Part shown: piece by piece, positions 10,644-23,400 of the stretch
Numbering within the stretch: position 1 is the stretch's first letter
Layout: each line of letters opens with the position of its first letter
Source: Brienomyrus brachyistius
Lineage: Eukaryota > Chordata > Actinopteri > Osteoglossiformes > Mormyridae
Length of the DNA stretch: 64,000 nucleotides
NCBI RefSeq assembly: GCF_023856365.1
Contig: NC_064548.1
Span: 7,675,642 to 7,739,641 of the forward strand
Reading direction: 5' to 3'
Notes under the pieces: generated by a model
Seen by the model: the letters and a program-made list of their open reading frames with translations, nothing else
Databases searched by the model: none
What the model was told of the DNA's origin: nothing
Position numbers and translations under genes: made by a program

Positions 10644-13600
10644 ACATTGCAATGCTTTCCGCTAGCTGACCTGTAAGCAGGTAGCCACTTAGCCTTCGTG
10701 TATCTGGACATCAATCTGACCGGCTTCCTGGTTACCCAGGAAGCTGTGTAATGGACCTGCTTGCCTGGTGCCTGCTTTTAATGCCACAGCTCCTTGCAGG
10801 TTACAGTCAGCCTCAAAGCCCTCACCTTCGACTCCTGGTGAGTTCCCATTCCCAGCAACTGTTACTGTGACACTGTCACACCCCTCCCAAATGCATACCT
10901 TGGGCTGATAGCACCTCCTCCCCCCACCCTGACCAACACGCATTCTTCCAGGTTCCTGGTCACCAGCTGAATTAACAGCCAAAGCCTTTTCCCATTGCCA
11001 TCGTTAATCTCCTTGATTAGAATTTTTAACAAACGCACAGAAAGGCCACATAGTTGTGCAGCAGATTTGTTTAGCAGGCCCTAAGCTCCTCCCACCTGAG
11101 CTCCCTGAACTCTGATTGGTTATACCGTCATCATGACATCATTCATGCTTCCTTACATTCTCAGTTTCTTTGGCACAAGGTCAATGCTGCTTCTGTGATT
11201 TGCTTAACGGGGTCCACTGGGTTTAAGGGCAGGGGGGGGCGTCAGCCACAAGCCCGAGTGCGACATAGGTAGTGTCTGCGACTGTGGCTTCAGCATGTTT
11301 ATGAGCTTTTGATGGGTGAAGGGCCGGGAATAATGTGTGCTTTCATGTTAGCCGTAGGCCTCATATCAATATGAATAGACCTCTCTTTGTTGGCCATTAT
11401 GAAATGGAAAGGAGGAAAACACTACAGACAAACAAGGAGAAAACATGACAAACAAGGACAGCAGCAAGACAAAGGACCTTAAAACTTCCCCAGACCAGGT
11501 GTTTTATGTTAATGTGCCTGTTATTTTCTTTCACAATTAAAAAACAAGACACGTTTATTAAAGAGGTTAAAATGGTTATCCTTGAAGCCTGTTGTGTTTT
11601 TGAATGTTTTTCTCCTTTTGTGAGGCCTAACAGACATGAAGTCATATCGCAGCGATGCAAGCAAAACATCACACGTCGCACTAGGGGAAAGGAACAGCTT
11701 GGAGATCTTGTGTCATATCTTAGCCTTAAATGGGGCACCTCTCTTTGGACAGTTACCAGCTGTAAGCTCTGCCCTGCATAGTGAAAAGTTAGCTGGTGGG
11801 TAAAGGCTGTAAGACCAGGAGATGACACCAGGGTGCCAATGGGATGATAGCGCAGCCTTCCGGTGACACAGGGCCATTGTCTGCAGGCAGTGGAAGGACG
11901 CGGCGATCATGTGCTGCTGCGGGTGATGTATAGCGACCAGGATTTAATCTCCATGTTCAACATGGAGCTGGAGGTCCTGCAGCAGCCTACTGTAATTTTT
12001 ACGAGCTGAGGTTTGTTAATTTTGATAATAAGTTAAGTGAGTAATATTTTAGTCCAACCTTTCTTTCGTCATTATTGTTGTTAGGGTTTCTCACCTTATC
12101 ATAGGTGACTGTGGATGGACATCGAGGTCATACCACATCTGCTTTATGATGATCACTACTAATAATTATTATGCTTGTATTATAATTACAGTTGTCAACA
12201 CTGTATAAGCGATTTGCTGTATTATTTATTTTGTAATCAAATTAAATAAATGTCAGGGAAACTGTCAGTTTCGGTTTAAACGTTAGGGTATAGAGATTGT
12301 CTGTGTTCAGATCTGTAATGTGCATAGATTGACTGCAGAAGAAGCCTGTGAAATTGTGTGCACGTGTGATAAGGCAGACGCTGGTCACCCTGCAAGTTCT
12401 CTGGCTCCTGTCTTACTTCAGATGCATGGACTGATCTGGCTGATGGACCTGAGGAGTAAGATGGACGGTAGTGACCTGCTGACCATGCTCGCCTTCACTG
12501 TCTGCCATGACCTGGACCACACTGGCCACAACAATGCCTACCAGGTGAGCCAGGCCCGAGCTGGGCTCAGACATGTCTAATCCCTGTGAGCACTGAGGAT
12601 GCTACTCAGCATGGATCTGTGCTGTGATTCAGTCTTCCCTGTCTTTCTGAATTTAAATAGCTGACACTCAAACACTATAGCATATTGATATGTATGTTCT
12701 AATAGTTATCATACAAGTAAAACAAACTGCATAATATTGTTATAAATTTCTCGAAAACAGGCATAAATTTAGGCTTCTAGGAATTCATGAGTCATGATTA
12801 TTTTCAATGACACCAACATCACGTGAAGTTTGAAGAGCATAGTTTCTGGAAGCAGAAGGTGTACCACTGTGAGTCTTGCGGGGACTGCAATAAGCTTCCC
12901 GTCTTACAGATCAACACTTCTACAAAGCTGGCTCTCAGGTACAGTGACATCTCTCCCCCGGAGAACCACCACTGTGCCGTGGCCTTTGAGATCCCGGAGA
13001 AGGTGGAGTGACACTGTGTCATGTTCTGTGCATGTAGTGAACAGTCGCATCACTGCAACACATCACAGCAGGACACATGCTTCGATACAGGGATCAAACT
13101 CACCTGTTTTGCTGTTTAAAATATGACTGGATTAGTTCAAAGACTGAAGTTAATTATAATGTATTATATGCATATAGACCATATTTGAATTGGTAGTAGT
13201 GAGAATAGTACATATATAAATAATAGTACATAGTACATAATAATAAATAAATAGTACAAATAAATGGAGTGTCTAATTTTCTGGCACCAACAATGAGAAA
13301 TGATTTTGGTAAATTAGTGAATTATTTATTATTATTTATTATTTAGTTTGCACTTACCATGACTTTTTATTTATACAGCCAGAAAGCAATATTTTCAGAA
13401 ACATATTAACTGAGCAGTACAAAAGGACAAGGGAAGGCATCATCCAGTAAGTTTTTTTTTATTTTATTTTTTCTAGCATCATTCTTTAAGTGCACTTGAC
13501 TCTTCCTGCTCTAACTTCATAGTGGCTATTCAGAACAGTCACGGCAAGGCTGTCTAGCTGGAATTGAGATAAATTCACATTGTGCAGTTATTCTATAGCT

Positions 13601-13675
13601 GGGACTCCCTTAAGACTGGTTAGCAGCCTGTAAGGCTACCTGCTGCTTATACACTGAGGTGAAATCAGTCCTTCG

Positions 13676-13893
13676 ATGTACAGTACAAGTCAAATGTTTA
13701 GGCACACCAAGCAGCTTTAAAGCAGAGTGTCACATGACCTGGCCACATGACCTGGCCACAGTAGAAATGGTTTTGGAGGAGTTTGACCAGAGAGTGAAGG
13801 AAAAGTGGCCAATGAATGCTTAGCATATGTGGGACCTCCTTCAGGACAGTTGGAAATGAGTCCCAGGAGACCACTGCATGAAACTGGCGCAGA
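13676..13893 (+). mobile_element. Deleted Tc1-like transposon remnant
   Basis: The segment opens with a TIR-like TACAGTACAAGTCAAATGTT and passes directly into the C-terminal part of a Tc1-like transposase: VEMVLEEFDQRVKEKWP, then HMWDLLQDSWK and GDHCMKL. The N-terminal and most catalytic coding sequence is missing, so this is an internally deleted copy. It lies where an exon of the PDE9-like gene is expected. Confidence 0.7.
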
Positions 13894-13904
13894 AGAAACA
13901 GTAG

Positions 13905-14870
13905 CATCAACTAGTCCCTGGAGCAATTGGGCTTTAACTGAAAATTATGATCATATTACCCCAACTTTATCTTCACTCCACTGGCTGCCAGTTAGATTTC
14001 GTGTTGAATACAAAATACTACTCTTAACTTATAAAGCTGTAAATGGTCTTGCACCGCAGTTTGTGAGTGACCTCATTCACAACTACATTCCGACTCGTAC
14101 GCTTCAATCACAAGATGCAGGTCTTCTATTAATACCTAGAATAAGGAATGCTACTTTTCGGGGAAGAGCATTTGCTCATAAAGCACCACAGTTATGGAAT
14201 AAACTTCCTATTAGTGTTCGGAACTCAGACACAATCTCTGCTTTTCAGTCAAGGCTTAAGACTTACCTCTTTAGTCGGTCTTTTGGAGAGTAAAATCCCC
14301 TTTTCTAAGGTCAATGGGAAATCTGGAGGTTCATGGTCATTTGAGATTAATGGTGAACGGGGGGATTGGTGTTGTCGTCCTACCACTCTCGCTGATCGCT
14401 TAAGTTATTGACAGTAGTTTGGCTTGACGCCAAAACCCCTGGAAACCTTCATGGCTGCGCTTCCTTCCAGGTCTCTCTTTTAGCCAGGCTGCCATAGTTA
14501 CTTTAGTTCTGCCGGAGGTTAGGTTAGGTGTAGGGCAATAACTCTCTTCTCCATATACTTTTTTCCGAACTGATCCTGAGCTACACTACACCGTTTGAAT
14601 CCTGTGGATTTTTAAAACTATATGGACTGGAATTAATGTCAAATGTCAATACAATTTTATGTTCCCCGGTCGCCCAGAGGAGGATGGGGTCCCCTTCCAA
14701 GTCTTGGTTCCTCTCAAGCTTTCTTCCTGCTAGAGGGAGTTTTTCCTTGCCACTGTCGCCTCAGGCTTGCATGGTGGGGGTTCAGGCCGGTTATATGTAA
14801 AGCGCTTTGTGACAATGACTGTTGTTAAAATAAACAACTATATAAATAAAATTGAATTGAATTTGAGCCA
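13905..14870 (+). mobile_element. L2-type LINE, 3' end
   Basis: An open stretch encodes the end of a non-LTR retrotransposon ORF2: DHITPTLSSLHWLPVRFRVE, then ILLLTYKAVNGLAPQ, DAGLLLIPRIRN and LWNKLPISVRN, ending near 14290. The 3' UTR follows, with GTTCCTCTCAAGCTTTCTTC, GGGAGTTTTTCCTTGCCACT and a terminal AAATAAAATTGAATTGAATT. The 5' truncation is typical. It is inserted in plus orientation between exons of the decayed PDE9-like gene. The reading frame here is nearly intact, so the insertion is fairly young. Confidence 0.85.
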
Positions 14871-16012
14871 GCAGATGTGGGCACATCATTAGTTATCTGA
14901 ACCCATGTAGATGCCACAATAGGTTCTGATAGGACCACAGATGGCTGATGCATTTCCTGCCTCTTGCGTAGCTTATGATGATCATGATCAAGGTGGGCGA
15001 TATCTCCAACAAGGTGTAGCCTATGGATGTGGCAGAACCCTGGCTGGACTGTCTCCTCCAGGAGTTTTTTAATCAGGTAGGTGTCAGTCGGACACCTGGT
15101 AAAAGGGTCAGGGAGCAGGTAATGTGGTGCTCATGACCTGTAATCAAAGGCTACTATTCTGTGGCCCTGGAGAACTCCACTGCAGCTCCTGTTCTTGTAC
15201 CTAATCTGAATTCACAATGGTAAAATATTATATTGATAGTCCACATGTAGCTTCGAGTATAACTGCCTGTATGAAATACAATAAAAAGTAGTTCAGCTGT
15301 AATCTTACCTCCAGGATGTTCTTGCTGCATTAAGATTAGCTGAACTGGAACTAGATACCATCATCCCTGTTTTCCCCATGATACACCTTCTTAAGAATGA
15401 AGGGTGAGAGGGAAAAAGACCATTGATGCAATCCTGGTTATTTCCAAACCGACCACTAGATGGAACCATGCCAGTTGTATTCTGTGGAATAGAACATTGC
15501 TTTGCTGTACTGTGAATGTTCTGTGTACATATCTGCTGCATTGCAGACTGTTCCTGACTTACAGTTTTCAGCCTGAGCATCTTCAGTTGTTCTGTCATTT
15601 TCAGATGGAAGGTGATATATCTCAGTTACCTGATGGCACTGACTTGATCACTACTTATTTTTTTCTTAATCTTTCTTCCATTCCTCTTGGATCCATCCCT
15701 TGACATTCATGTGAATCTGTCACCCTTTTTCCTGATCTTCTCACCCCTTCACCCATCTGTGATGGAATAGTCATTCCAAACAGCATATTCCCTTTTTTGC
15801 TTTTGTTATGTCAACAATTGTCAATAATATTTGCTAAACTAGTCAACAATGCAGTTTAATAAGACGCTTACACTCACAGTCAGCTTCCTGAGGAATGTTT
15901 CTGCATTGTTTTCGTGTTTTATCAGCAAAGCATCATAGTCTGGCCATTATTTGCTCCTATAGGAGCATTTCTTCCAACAGTACAATTAGCTCTGACAAAT
16001 TAATAGTAATTT

Positions 16013-16032
16013 ATCCATCCATCCATCCATTT
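16013..16032. repeat. Short (ATCC)n tract
   Basis: About five copies of a tetranucleotide ATCC. It may be the remnant of a SINE or LINE tail in minus orientation, but no body is recognised next to it. Confidence 0.5.
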
Positions 16033-17800
16033 TACCAGACCTGCTTTTCCTATATTACCTGCATTAATCTGTCTGTCACTGAACGGCTGAACTGTAATTT
16101 TGGTAATTCAGCTTGGGCTGCTGACTGATTTCTCATTACTGTAATAATTCATTTTAGTCTCGATCCTGTCTTGAGGGTGAATTTGTCAGCATCCACAGTG
16201 TTCACTGCTCAGCAACACTTTGCATTAGAATCCGTCATCATGGGATTCTAATGGTCTTTTTTTTTGGATGTTGCACTTAAATGCGTATAGATCAAGAAAC
16301 ACAATAACTCCCTGGTTTAGCAGCTGAGGGAAGCTCTCTGATGTTCATGGTGCAAATGGTCCAAATCTTCACTAAGACTCTGTACTATGGCTGCCGTGAG
16401 CTTTGCACTTGAAGGCCAGTACAGTGGTCTGTAGGGGAAACCCAGTGATGGCTGGGCATTGAGCTGCTGGAGGCCTCTGCTTGCTCCCCGGAAGGTAAAA
16501 ACCCAGACGATAGTTCAGGGCCTCACTGTAGTGACAATGTATCAGCTTACTGTATCATCTCTACAATCCCACTGGCAAAGATCAGCCAGTCCACATGGCT
16601 GAGCTTAATTAGGTCATCCAATTATAAGCTCCAGTTCCTCTACTGTACTGTAATATTTCCTGAATGCATCCAGTGCAATACTGCTTGTTATCATATTCAC
16701 CTTGGAGGATGAAAACAAGGGTTTAAGGTCAACTGCAGTTATACCACAGCTGATAGGTATGCATCATCCATGTACGGAGACAGTAAAATCCATCCTCCAA
16801 CCAATTATCCAAACTGGTCTTGTGGGAATCCTGGAGCCTCGGCTGGGAAGCACAGGGCTCAAGGAAGCTGAACATCATAGGTGTAATTCCAGTCCATTGC
16901 AGGGTATAGAAGAACAATGTTATTTTGAAAGAAAAGGCATCAGCAGTAAATTTGCTCTCGCATGATGTCTGCTTCCTCCAAGAAGCTGCCTTCATACTTT
17001 GTTATAATGTCTGTTTCAAGAGTGTCAAAGAGAAGCTGGAGGGGCTTCCTGTCACATCCTTGGACAGGGACTAAGAGACCAAGCCGTCCTCTCTTATCAG
17101 CTTCATCCATTTCATCCTCTTCCCCCTCTTCACTGAACTGGCCGGCCTCTTCCCCTCTCTGGAGGTTAGAGAGCCCCTGTCATATATGGGGGCAGTGTGC
17201 AGTGTTGATGCTCTTCATGGTTTCTCACAGGCCTGTGCAAACACTATGAAGTCAGCAGTCACAGTCGAGTGGGAAATGATGGTTGAGTGCACTTATCCCA
17301 AAGACAATGCATTACTAAGGCGTACAGACTTGAGGGATGGGCAGTTGGTCACCTTTGACCGGGCCTGAGTATTCACTCTGTCTAGCCACTACAACATTTG
17401 TTTGGTGGTCAGTGAAATTAGTGACAGGGTTATGAAGGCGGCCATCGCTGGAAAATGTGTTTTTCTTTGATGGACCTTTTTGGGGGAGAGTACACCACTC
17501 ATCTACCCTACCTGCTCTGACACATGTTCCCTAGCAACACATCATCCACCCAGTGCAGAAGGCCTTGGACTACTACACCGAGATGGAGAAGGCCCTGGAA
17601 TAGGAGAGGCAGAACCGGGCCCAAAGGGGCAACAAGGAGGCCAGAGCTAAGGAGATGCTGAACACCCAGTCAGAACTGCAGCTGAAGGCCTGCAGTGCTA
17701 CAGCTCCAAAGCGAGGGGTGGCCCCAGAACTGCTGTACTGTGATGGCCTCCTTCTAGAGACCTCAAGGCAATGCACACTTTGGCAAGCACCCCATTGGAT

Positions 17801-20452
17801 TACAGCAACATCATGCTGAAGATGTAAATATGATTAAATATGAATATCTGGGCTTTGCATTTTAATATCTGTTCCACTTTGAATAATGCTAATTACCCAT
17901 AAGCCCCTCAACTCATACTGTGATACAAAAGGGGGGAAAAAATCAAATAAACCTCATAAAACAGTTATGTGGTATTTGTTTTAAAGGCAGGCTATGTAGA
18001 TACTAAAAGTTTAAACTAGAGAGCCCTGTACAGAAGTGAGCTTTATCATAACAAGAGGGGTAGCCAATATTATATATTCACCAGTGAGTGATTCAACCCC
18101 ACAACTTAGTGTAAGTGATCATAATGGATTCGGTTTAACTTGTAAGCAAAGTCATAGTACGGTATGTATAAAAGCAGTGGAATAGAACAGTAGTTGAAAC
18201 CAACTGTGCTGGTATTCTATTCGAGACTTCAACTAGGAGTCAGACAGACGAAAGGGGTGCCAGTGAGTGCCAGTACCGGCTGTGTCAGGTATCCCTGTTC
18301 ATTAATTAGACAGGCACTCGTTTGAGGTGACTAAGATTACTGATGTCTAAGCATCCCACCAGAAGAGATTAAAAGTAATTGATATGTTACACAGTCTGCA
18401 TTTACAGACTTGTTTGTATAGCCTTGCTAAGAAGTAGGAGGGTATGGGGTACCTAAGAGACCTTCCTGAGTGCAGCCCAGTTTGCACGCATGTGGAATGT
18501 TGTCCTGGAGTGCATGTGATCGATCATGAGCCAAGAAGGAAACATGCCTCTGTCCCATGGATGACAATATCTGTGCCCTGTTTCGAAAGCCACATCTGTC
18601 CAGCTGAATCTGCACTTTTTAGCAGGTTCCAGTCATGTGAAGATATACCACGTAAGGTCTTCCAAGGAGGCACGTTTCACAGATCATTATGCCGAACACC
18701 ACGTGACAGTATTTCCATGCTGCTCTAAACCACAAACAGGACCCCACGGTTTCCCCTCCACTGTGTATGCCTGTCTGCGATACCTGCCAGTTTCATGGCC
18801 GAGTTTTATTTATGCCCGTTCACCCTGAGAAGGTCTCACCAGTGGTGTAATTCCATACGTCCAATCAGGGACAACCCTAAAATGATGTCACCTCATGGTA
18901 GGTCAGGCAGTGACGCAGGATTCCAGCATATCCTACGATGACATCGGCAATGTCAAAATGAAAAGAAATAATGGCGAATAATGGCTGACGTTCTTGGGCA
19001 TTGCTCTCAATACAGCCTACTGGCATTTTAACGTTAATAACCATCAAGGAGATGAAAGCATTTAGCATAAAGTCCCCAGCTGTGTGAGTGAAACTCACCT
19101 ACATTTCAGAGGAGAAAGTAATACTGGTAAGACAGGCAGCTTGTTGGAGGTAGAGTGGCCAACCAAAGGCTATAATGGGAGAAAGAGACCTTTCATAAAA
19201 AGCCTTAGACAACAGTATTTCACATTTGTGTTTTTTAAATTTACAATTCACAATATCTTACATGGAGGAAATATGAACTTTCTGTAAAATACAGGAAAAT
19301 ATACTTAGCAGTTTAAGATAGAGGGACATTTCAGATGCAAAGTTATTGACACATTTATAAATATGTACAGAGTGAAAAGACTGCAGAAGAGCATATGTTT
19401 CTGGCCCGTCAGACACCGTGACTTAGCACCTGGGCTGTGATACAGTGATTTCCCTCTTTCAGGTAGACTGTGCTTGACACGGTACATAAATATTGCTATT
19501 AACTATCTATAGCGTTTGTGTAACACATGATGCCAAAGATAAACAACTGTAACAGAAAAAAGCATTCTTCAGTAGAGGTGAGGACGAGCAGCTGGGAATC
19601 AGGATCTCAGTACAGTGCTATCTTGCTATGATATGCTTGTTTTAAAGTGCCCAAAACAAAAATCCACACTCATAAATTACAGATTACAGAGACATTTAAG
19701 GGAAAACAAACGAGCGATCAAACGTACAGTGTTGTACAGTGTATGTTGCAAACTGATGATCCACTAAATGAAGACTGCCAGTGGAGTATTAAAACAGGTG
19801 ACTTAGACTTCTAATAAAAAAAAAGAAAAACACTCCATGAGTGTGAGAGACAGAGAGACATGTCAAAGACTGGTCACGTGGCGGACAGCACGCTGGTCTA
19901 GTTGACCTTGGGGGTGACGTGTAGCAGAGATATACACAGACTACAGACTGTGTAGAAGCATGTACCATATATCACCGCTGGGGGGCCAAAGCCCAGGTTA
20001 TCTGTGAGTGTGGTATGCGGGAGTGGCTGCATTAAGCCTAACCAGCACCGGGCTTCGAATTTCCTGTTGTAATTTGGCTTTACGATAGCTTACAGTTAAA
20101 TGAAAAAGGGTGTGAAGAGTGCTGCCTGTCCAGCTTAATAGGGGAACATGGGCTGGTAAATCTCATGGTATATTTCATTCAACAAAGGAAAAAGAAAGAA
20201 TCTGTTCTTTGTGAATAAGCTACATCCAGTTTTACACTTGTTTGAGCATTCTCACTAACGTAGGTCTATTTTACAATCATGCTCTTCAACAGAAGTAAAT
20301 TTTTGTGGCAGCAAATCATTCTAGGAATTGTGGCCAGCGGAGTCTCCTAACAGGTCTGCACATCAGGGACACAGCACAATTCACTGAGGACTGCCGTCTT
20401 CCTAGCATGGACAAGCTACAGCTAACCGGCTATTTTGAGGTTCCCCTCAGGC
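17801..20452. other. Intergenic region and RhoGEF 3' UTR
   Basis: This lies between the decayed PDE9-like gene on the plus strand and the stop of the RhoGEF on the minus strand. The part next to 20453 should hold the RhoGEF 3' UTR, but I saw no convincing AATAAA on the minus strand close by. Near 18165-18180 a TATAAAAGC motif occurs without an identified gene. Confidence 0.45.
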
Positions 20453-23400
20453 TCAGGAACGACTCTGCGCCGTGCTGATCATGATGTTTGGGAGTGCATT
20501 TCGCCTCTTCCTCCAGGGCCCCAAATCGCGAGCGTACCGCCGGATCTGCCGGAACCACTGCTGGGTACGGGCCTTGTCCATGGCGCGGAACACAAAGGCC
20601 TCGCGGGGGATGTCCAGCAGCTCGAAGGTGTCATCACACTCGGGGTCCGAGGACACCACGCAGTTGCTGAGCCGGATAGGCTCCCGCAGCACGGCAAACT
20701 TGCCGCTGCTCTTGTCCTTGATGAGTATCAACACACCATCCCGCACAGGCTCTGGGGACTCCAAGCCATCAGGGGGCCCGTCGCCTGGCCTCTGCGTGTG
20801 CACCATCAGCAGGCTCTGCACGTTCTGGAACTTGAGGGCCCGGCTGCCCTTCTTTACCCACTGACCATCGGCTGGCTGGGCCAGCTGCAGGGGCCCCTCC
20901 ATGACAAAGCGCGTGCTCTCCCGCGTCCAACCCACCGTTCGCATGGATGCCTCGCGCATCTCGACATTGACGGCCTCGCGGTTGCGCCGGCTGTCCCGGC
21001 GGAAGGAGCGCAGAGACCAGGGGGCACCCTCCTGCCTCGTCTTGGTGTTGATGTGCTCTAGGTGGGACTCCACATGGCTCTTAGCTTCACGCAGGCGCCC
21101 GCGGTCTGGGTGGCACTCGCCAGTGGCCTTGCTAATGCGACTCAGCAGCAGCGGGTACTTCGTGACACGCTGCAGCGGGGCCATCAGGAAGGAACGCAGG
21201 TTCATGCGTCGCAGAGCCGTGTTGTCATTCTGAGAGACGTCTAGGAAGATCCTACAGAAGAACAGAAGACGTGAAGAGGAGTCTGCAGGGGAGCCAGTCA
21301 CCCTGACTTCAGAGTTTAGCTGAAGATGATCTTCTGCTTATAAATGAATTGAGAGGCTTGTTCTACTCCCTGGGGGGCCTGTAGGTGGCACTCCAGGCCT
21401 CCTACCTGAGAAGCTCCTTTTCTTTCTCCAGGCCATTGAGCAGGTTGACGGAGGCGGACTGTTGCAGGCAGTAGGTCTGGAAGGCGGGCAGCATGGTGAC
21501 AAACTCCAAGAAGATCTCGCCTATGCAGACGGTCTGCAAGTCTTCATCACCCTGCACGCCAAGTCATCACACACACTCAGTCAGCCCTCAGATGGTCCGT
21601 GCACCAAGCATTACCGTTACAGGGCAAAATACAGGATTATCATGCAACTGTGAGAAACAGCAGGGGATGACACTCCACTCTGCCATTAACCCCATTGCTG
21701 ATTTTATTTGGTAGATGTTTTCATTCAAAGCAATGTCAAATTGAGAGAGCAGAGTCAGCCAGTCTGTGGAGCAATTGGGATTTAGGGCCTTATTCAAGGG
21801 CCCAATGGGATTAGAACCAGCAACTGATAGCTTCTGATAATGGGTACAGAGTTCTAACCCATAGAGCCACAGTGAGTAAGAAGCACACAGCGAGTAAAGG
21901 AAATGTCTACTCCCTAATGTTTAAATATCACAATGAAGGAATGAAAAGAAAAGAGAGGAAAAAAGCCAGAATCCCAAACAGGCTTAAGTGGTTCAGGGAA
22001 TGTGCTGCTCTTGGAGTAAGGCTGTGTGTTTCATGGAACGTGTTGCCCTCAGGGTCAGACTGTGTGTTTCATGGAATGTGCTGCCCTTAGGGTTAGGCTG
22101 CATGTGTCAGCGAATGTGTTGCCCTCAGGGTTAGGCTGCACATTTCATGGAATGTGCTGCCCTTGGGGTTAAACTGCATGTTTAATCAAATGTGCTACCC
22201 TCAGTGGTTAGGGTCCATATTTTAGGGAATGTGCTGCCCTCGATCTTAGGCCACATGTGTCAGCGAATGTGCTGCCCTTGGGGTTAGGGTCCGTGTTTTA
22301 AGGAATGTTCTGTTCTCGGGGATAGGAGGTGTGTTTCATGGAATGTGCTGCCCTTGGGGTTAGGGTCTGTGTTTTAAGGAATGTTCTGTTCTTGGGGATA
22401 GGCTGCGTGTTTCATGGAATGTGCTGCCCTCAGGGTTAGGCTATGTGTGTCAGGAATGTGCTGCCCTCAGGGTTAGGCTGCGTGGTTCATGGAATGTGCT
22501 GCCCTTGGGGTTAGGGTCTGTGTTTTAAGGAATGTTCTGTTCTTGGGGATAGGCTGCGTGTTTCATGGAATGTGCTGCCCTCAGGGTTAGGCTATGTGGG
22601 TCAGGAATGTGCTGCCCTCAGGGTTAGGCTGCGTGGTTCATGGAATGTGCTGCCCTTGGGGTTAGGGTCTGTGTTTTAAGGAATGTTCTGTTCTTGGGGA
22701 TAGGCTGCGTGTTTCATGGAACGTGTTGCCCTCAGGGTTAGGCTGCGTGTTTCATGGAATGTGCTGCCCTTGGGGTTAGGCTGCATGTTTCATGGAATGT
22801 GCTGCCCTCAGGGTTAGGCTATGTGTGTCAGGAATGTGCTGCCCTCAGGGTTAGGCTATGTGTGTCAGGAATGTGCTGCCTTCAGGATTAGGCTGCGTGT
22901 TTCATGGAACGTGTTGCCCTCAGGGTTAGGCTGCGTGTTTCATGGAATGTGCTGCCCTCAGGGTTAGGCTATGTGTGTCAGGAATGTGCTGCCTTCAGGA
23001 TTAGGCTGCGTGTTTCATGGAACGTGTTGCCCTCAAGGTTAGGCTGCGTGTGTCAGGAATGTGCTGCCTTCAGGATTAGGCTGCGTGTTTCATGGAACGT
23101 GTTGCCCTCAGGGTTAGGCTGCGTGTTTCATGGAATGTGCTGCCCTTGGGGTTAGGCTGCATGTTTCATGGAATGTGCTGCCCTCAGGGTTAGGCTGCAT
23201 GTTTCATGGAACGTGTTGCCCTCAGGGTTAGGCTGCGTGTTTCATGGAATGTGTTGCCCTTGGGGTTAGGGTCTGTGTTTTAAGGAATTTTCTGTTCTCG
23301 GGGATAGGCTGTGTGTTTCATGGAATGTGCTGCCCTCAGAGTTAGGCTGCGTGTTTCTTGGAATGTGCTGCCCTCAGGGTTAGGCTGCATGTGTCAGCGA

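Larger units (their letters stand above)
8844..17800 (+). pseudogene. PDE9-like cyclic-nucleotide phosphodiesterase, decayed
   Basis: Exons with proper splice sites match PDE9 segments in order. 8844-9005 is the N-terminal region (DLFLAAAG, then ISPLLEPNS...YKLE). About 11890-11996 is weak (ELEVLQQPT). 12422-12544 holds the metal-binding CHDLDHTGHNNAYQ. 12910-13002 is [20 protein letters not shown]. 13379-13446 is PESNIFRNILTEQY. 14972-15076 is IKVGDISNKV-stop-PMDVAEPWLDCLL. 17021-17164 is KEKLEGLPVTSLDRD-stop, then FIHFILFPLF. 17535 onward is ALDYYTEMEKALE-stop. In-frame stops lie at 15017 (TAG), 17072 (TAA) and 17601 (TAG); the last could be a natural end. I found neither the exon expected to carry the HNFRH histidines before 12422 nor the TDMARH exon before 14972, where transposons now lie. 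PDE9 enzymes hydrolyse cGMP; this copy should be inactive. A divergent PDE9 paralogue seems likelier than PDE9A itself. Confidence 0.8.

Noticed and set aside
20435..21061. 208-codon plus-strand open frame
   Set aside because: It is the GC-rich shadow of the RhoGEF PH exon on the other strand.
22904..23155. 83-codon plus-strand open frame with repeated VSWNVLPSG
   Set aside because: It is translated minisatellite in a RhoGEF intron.
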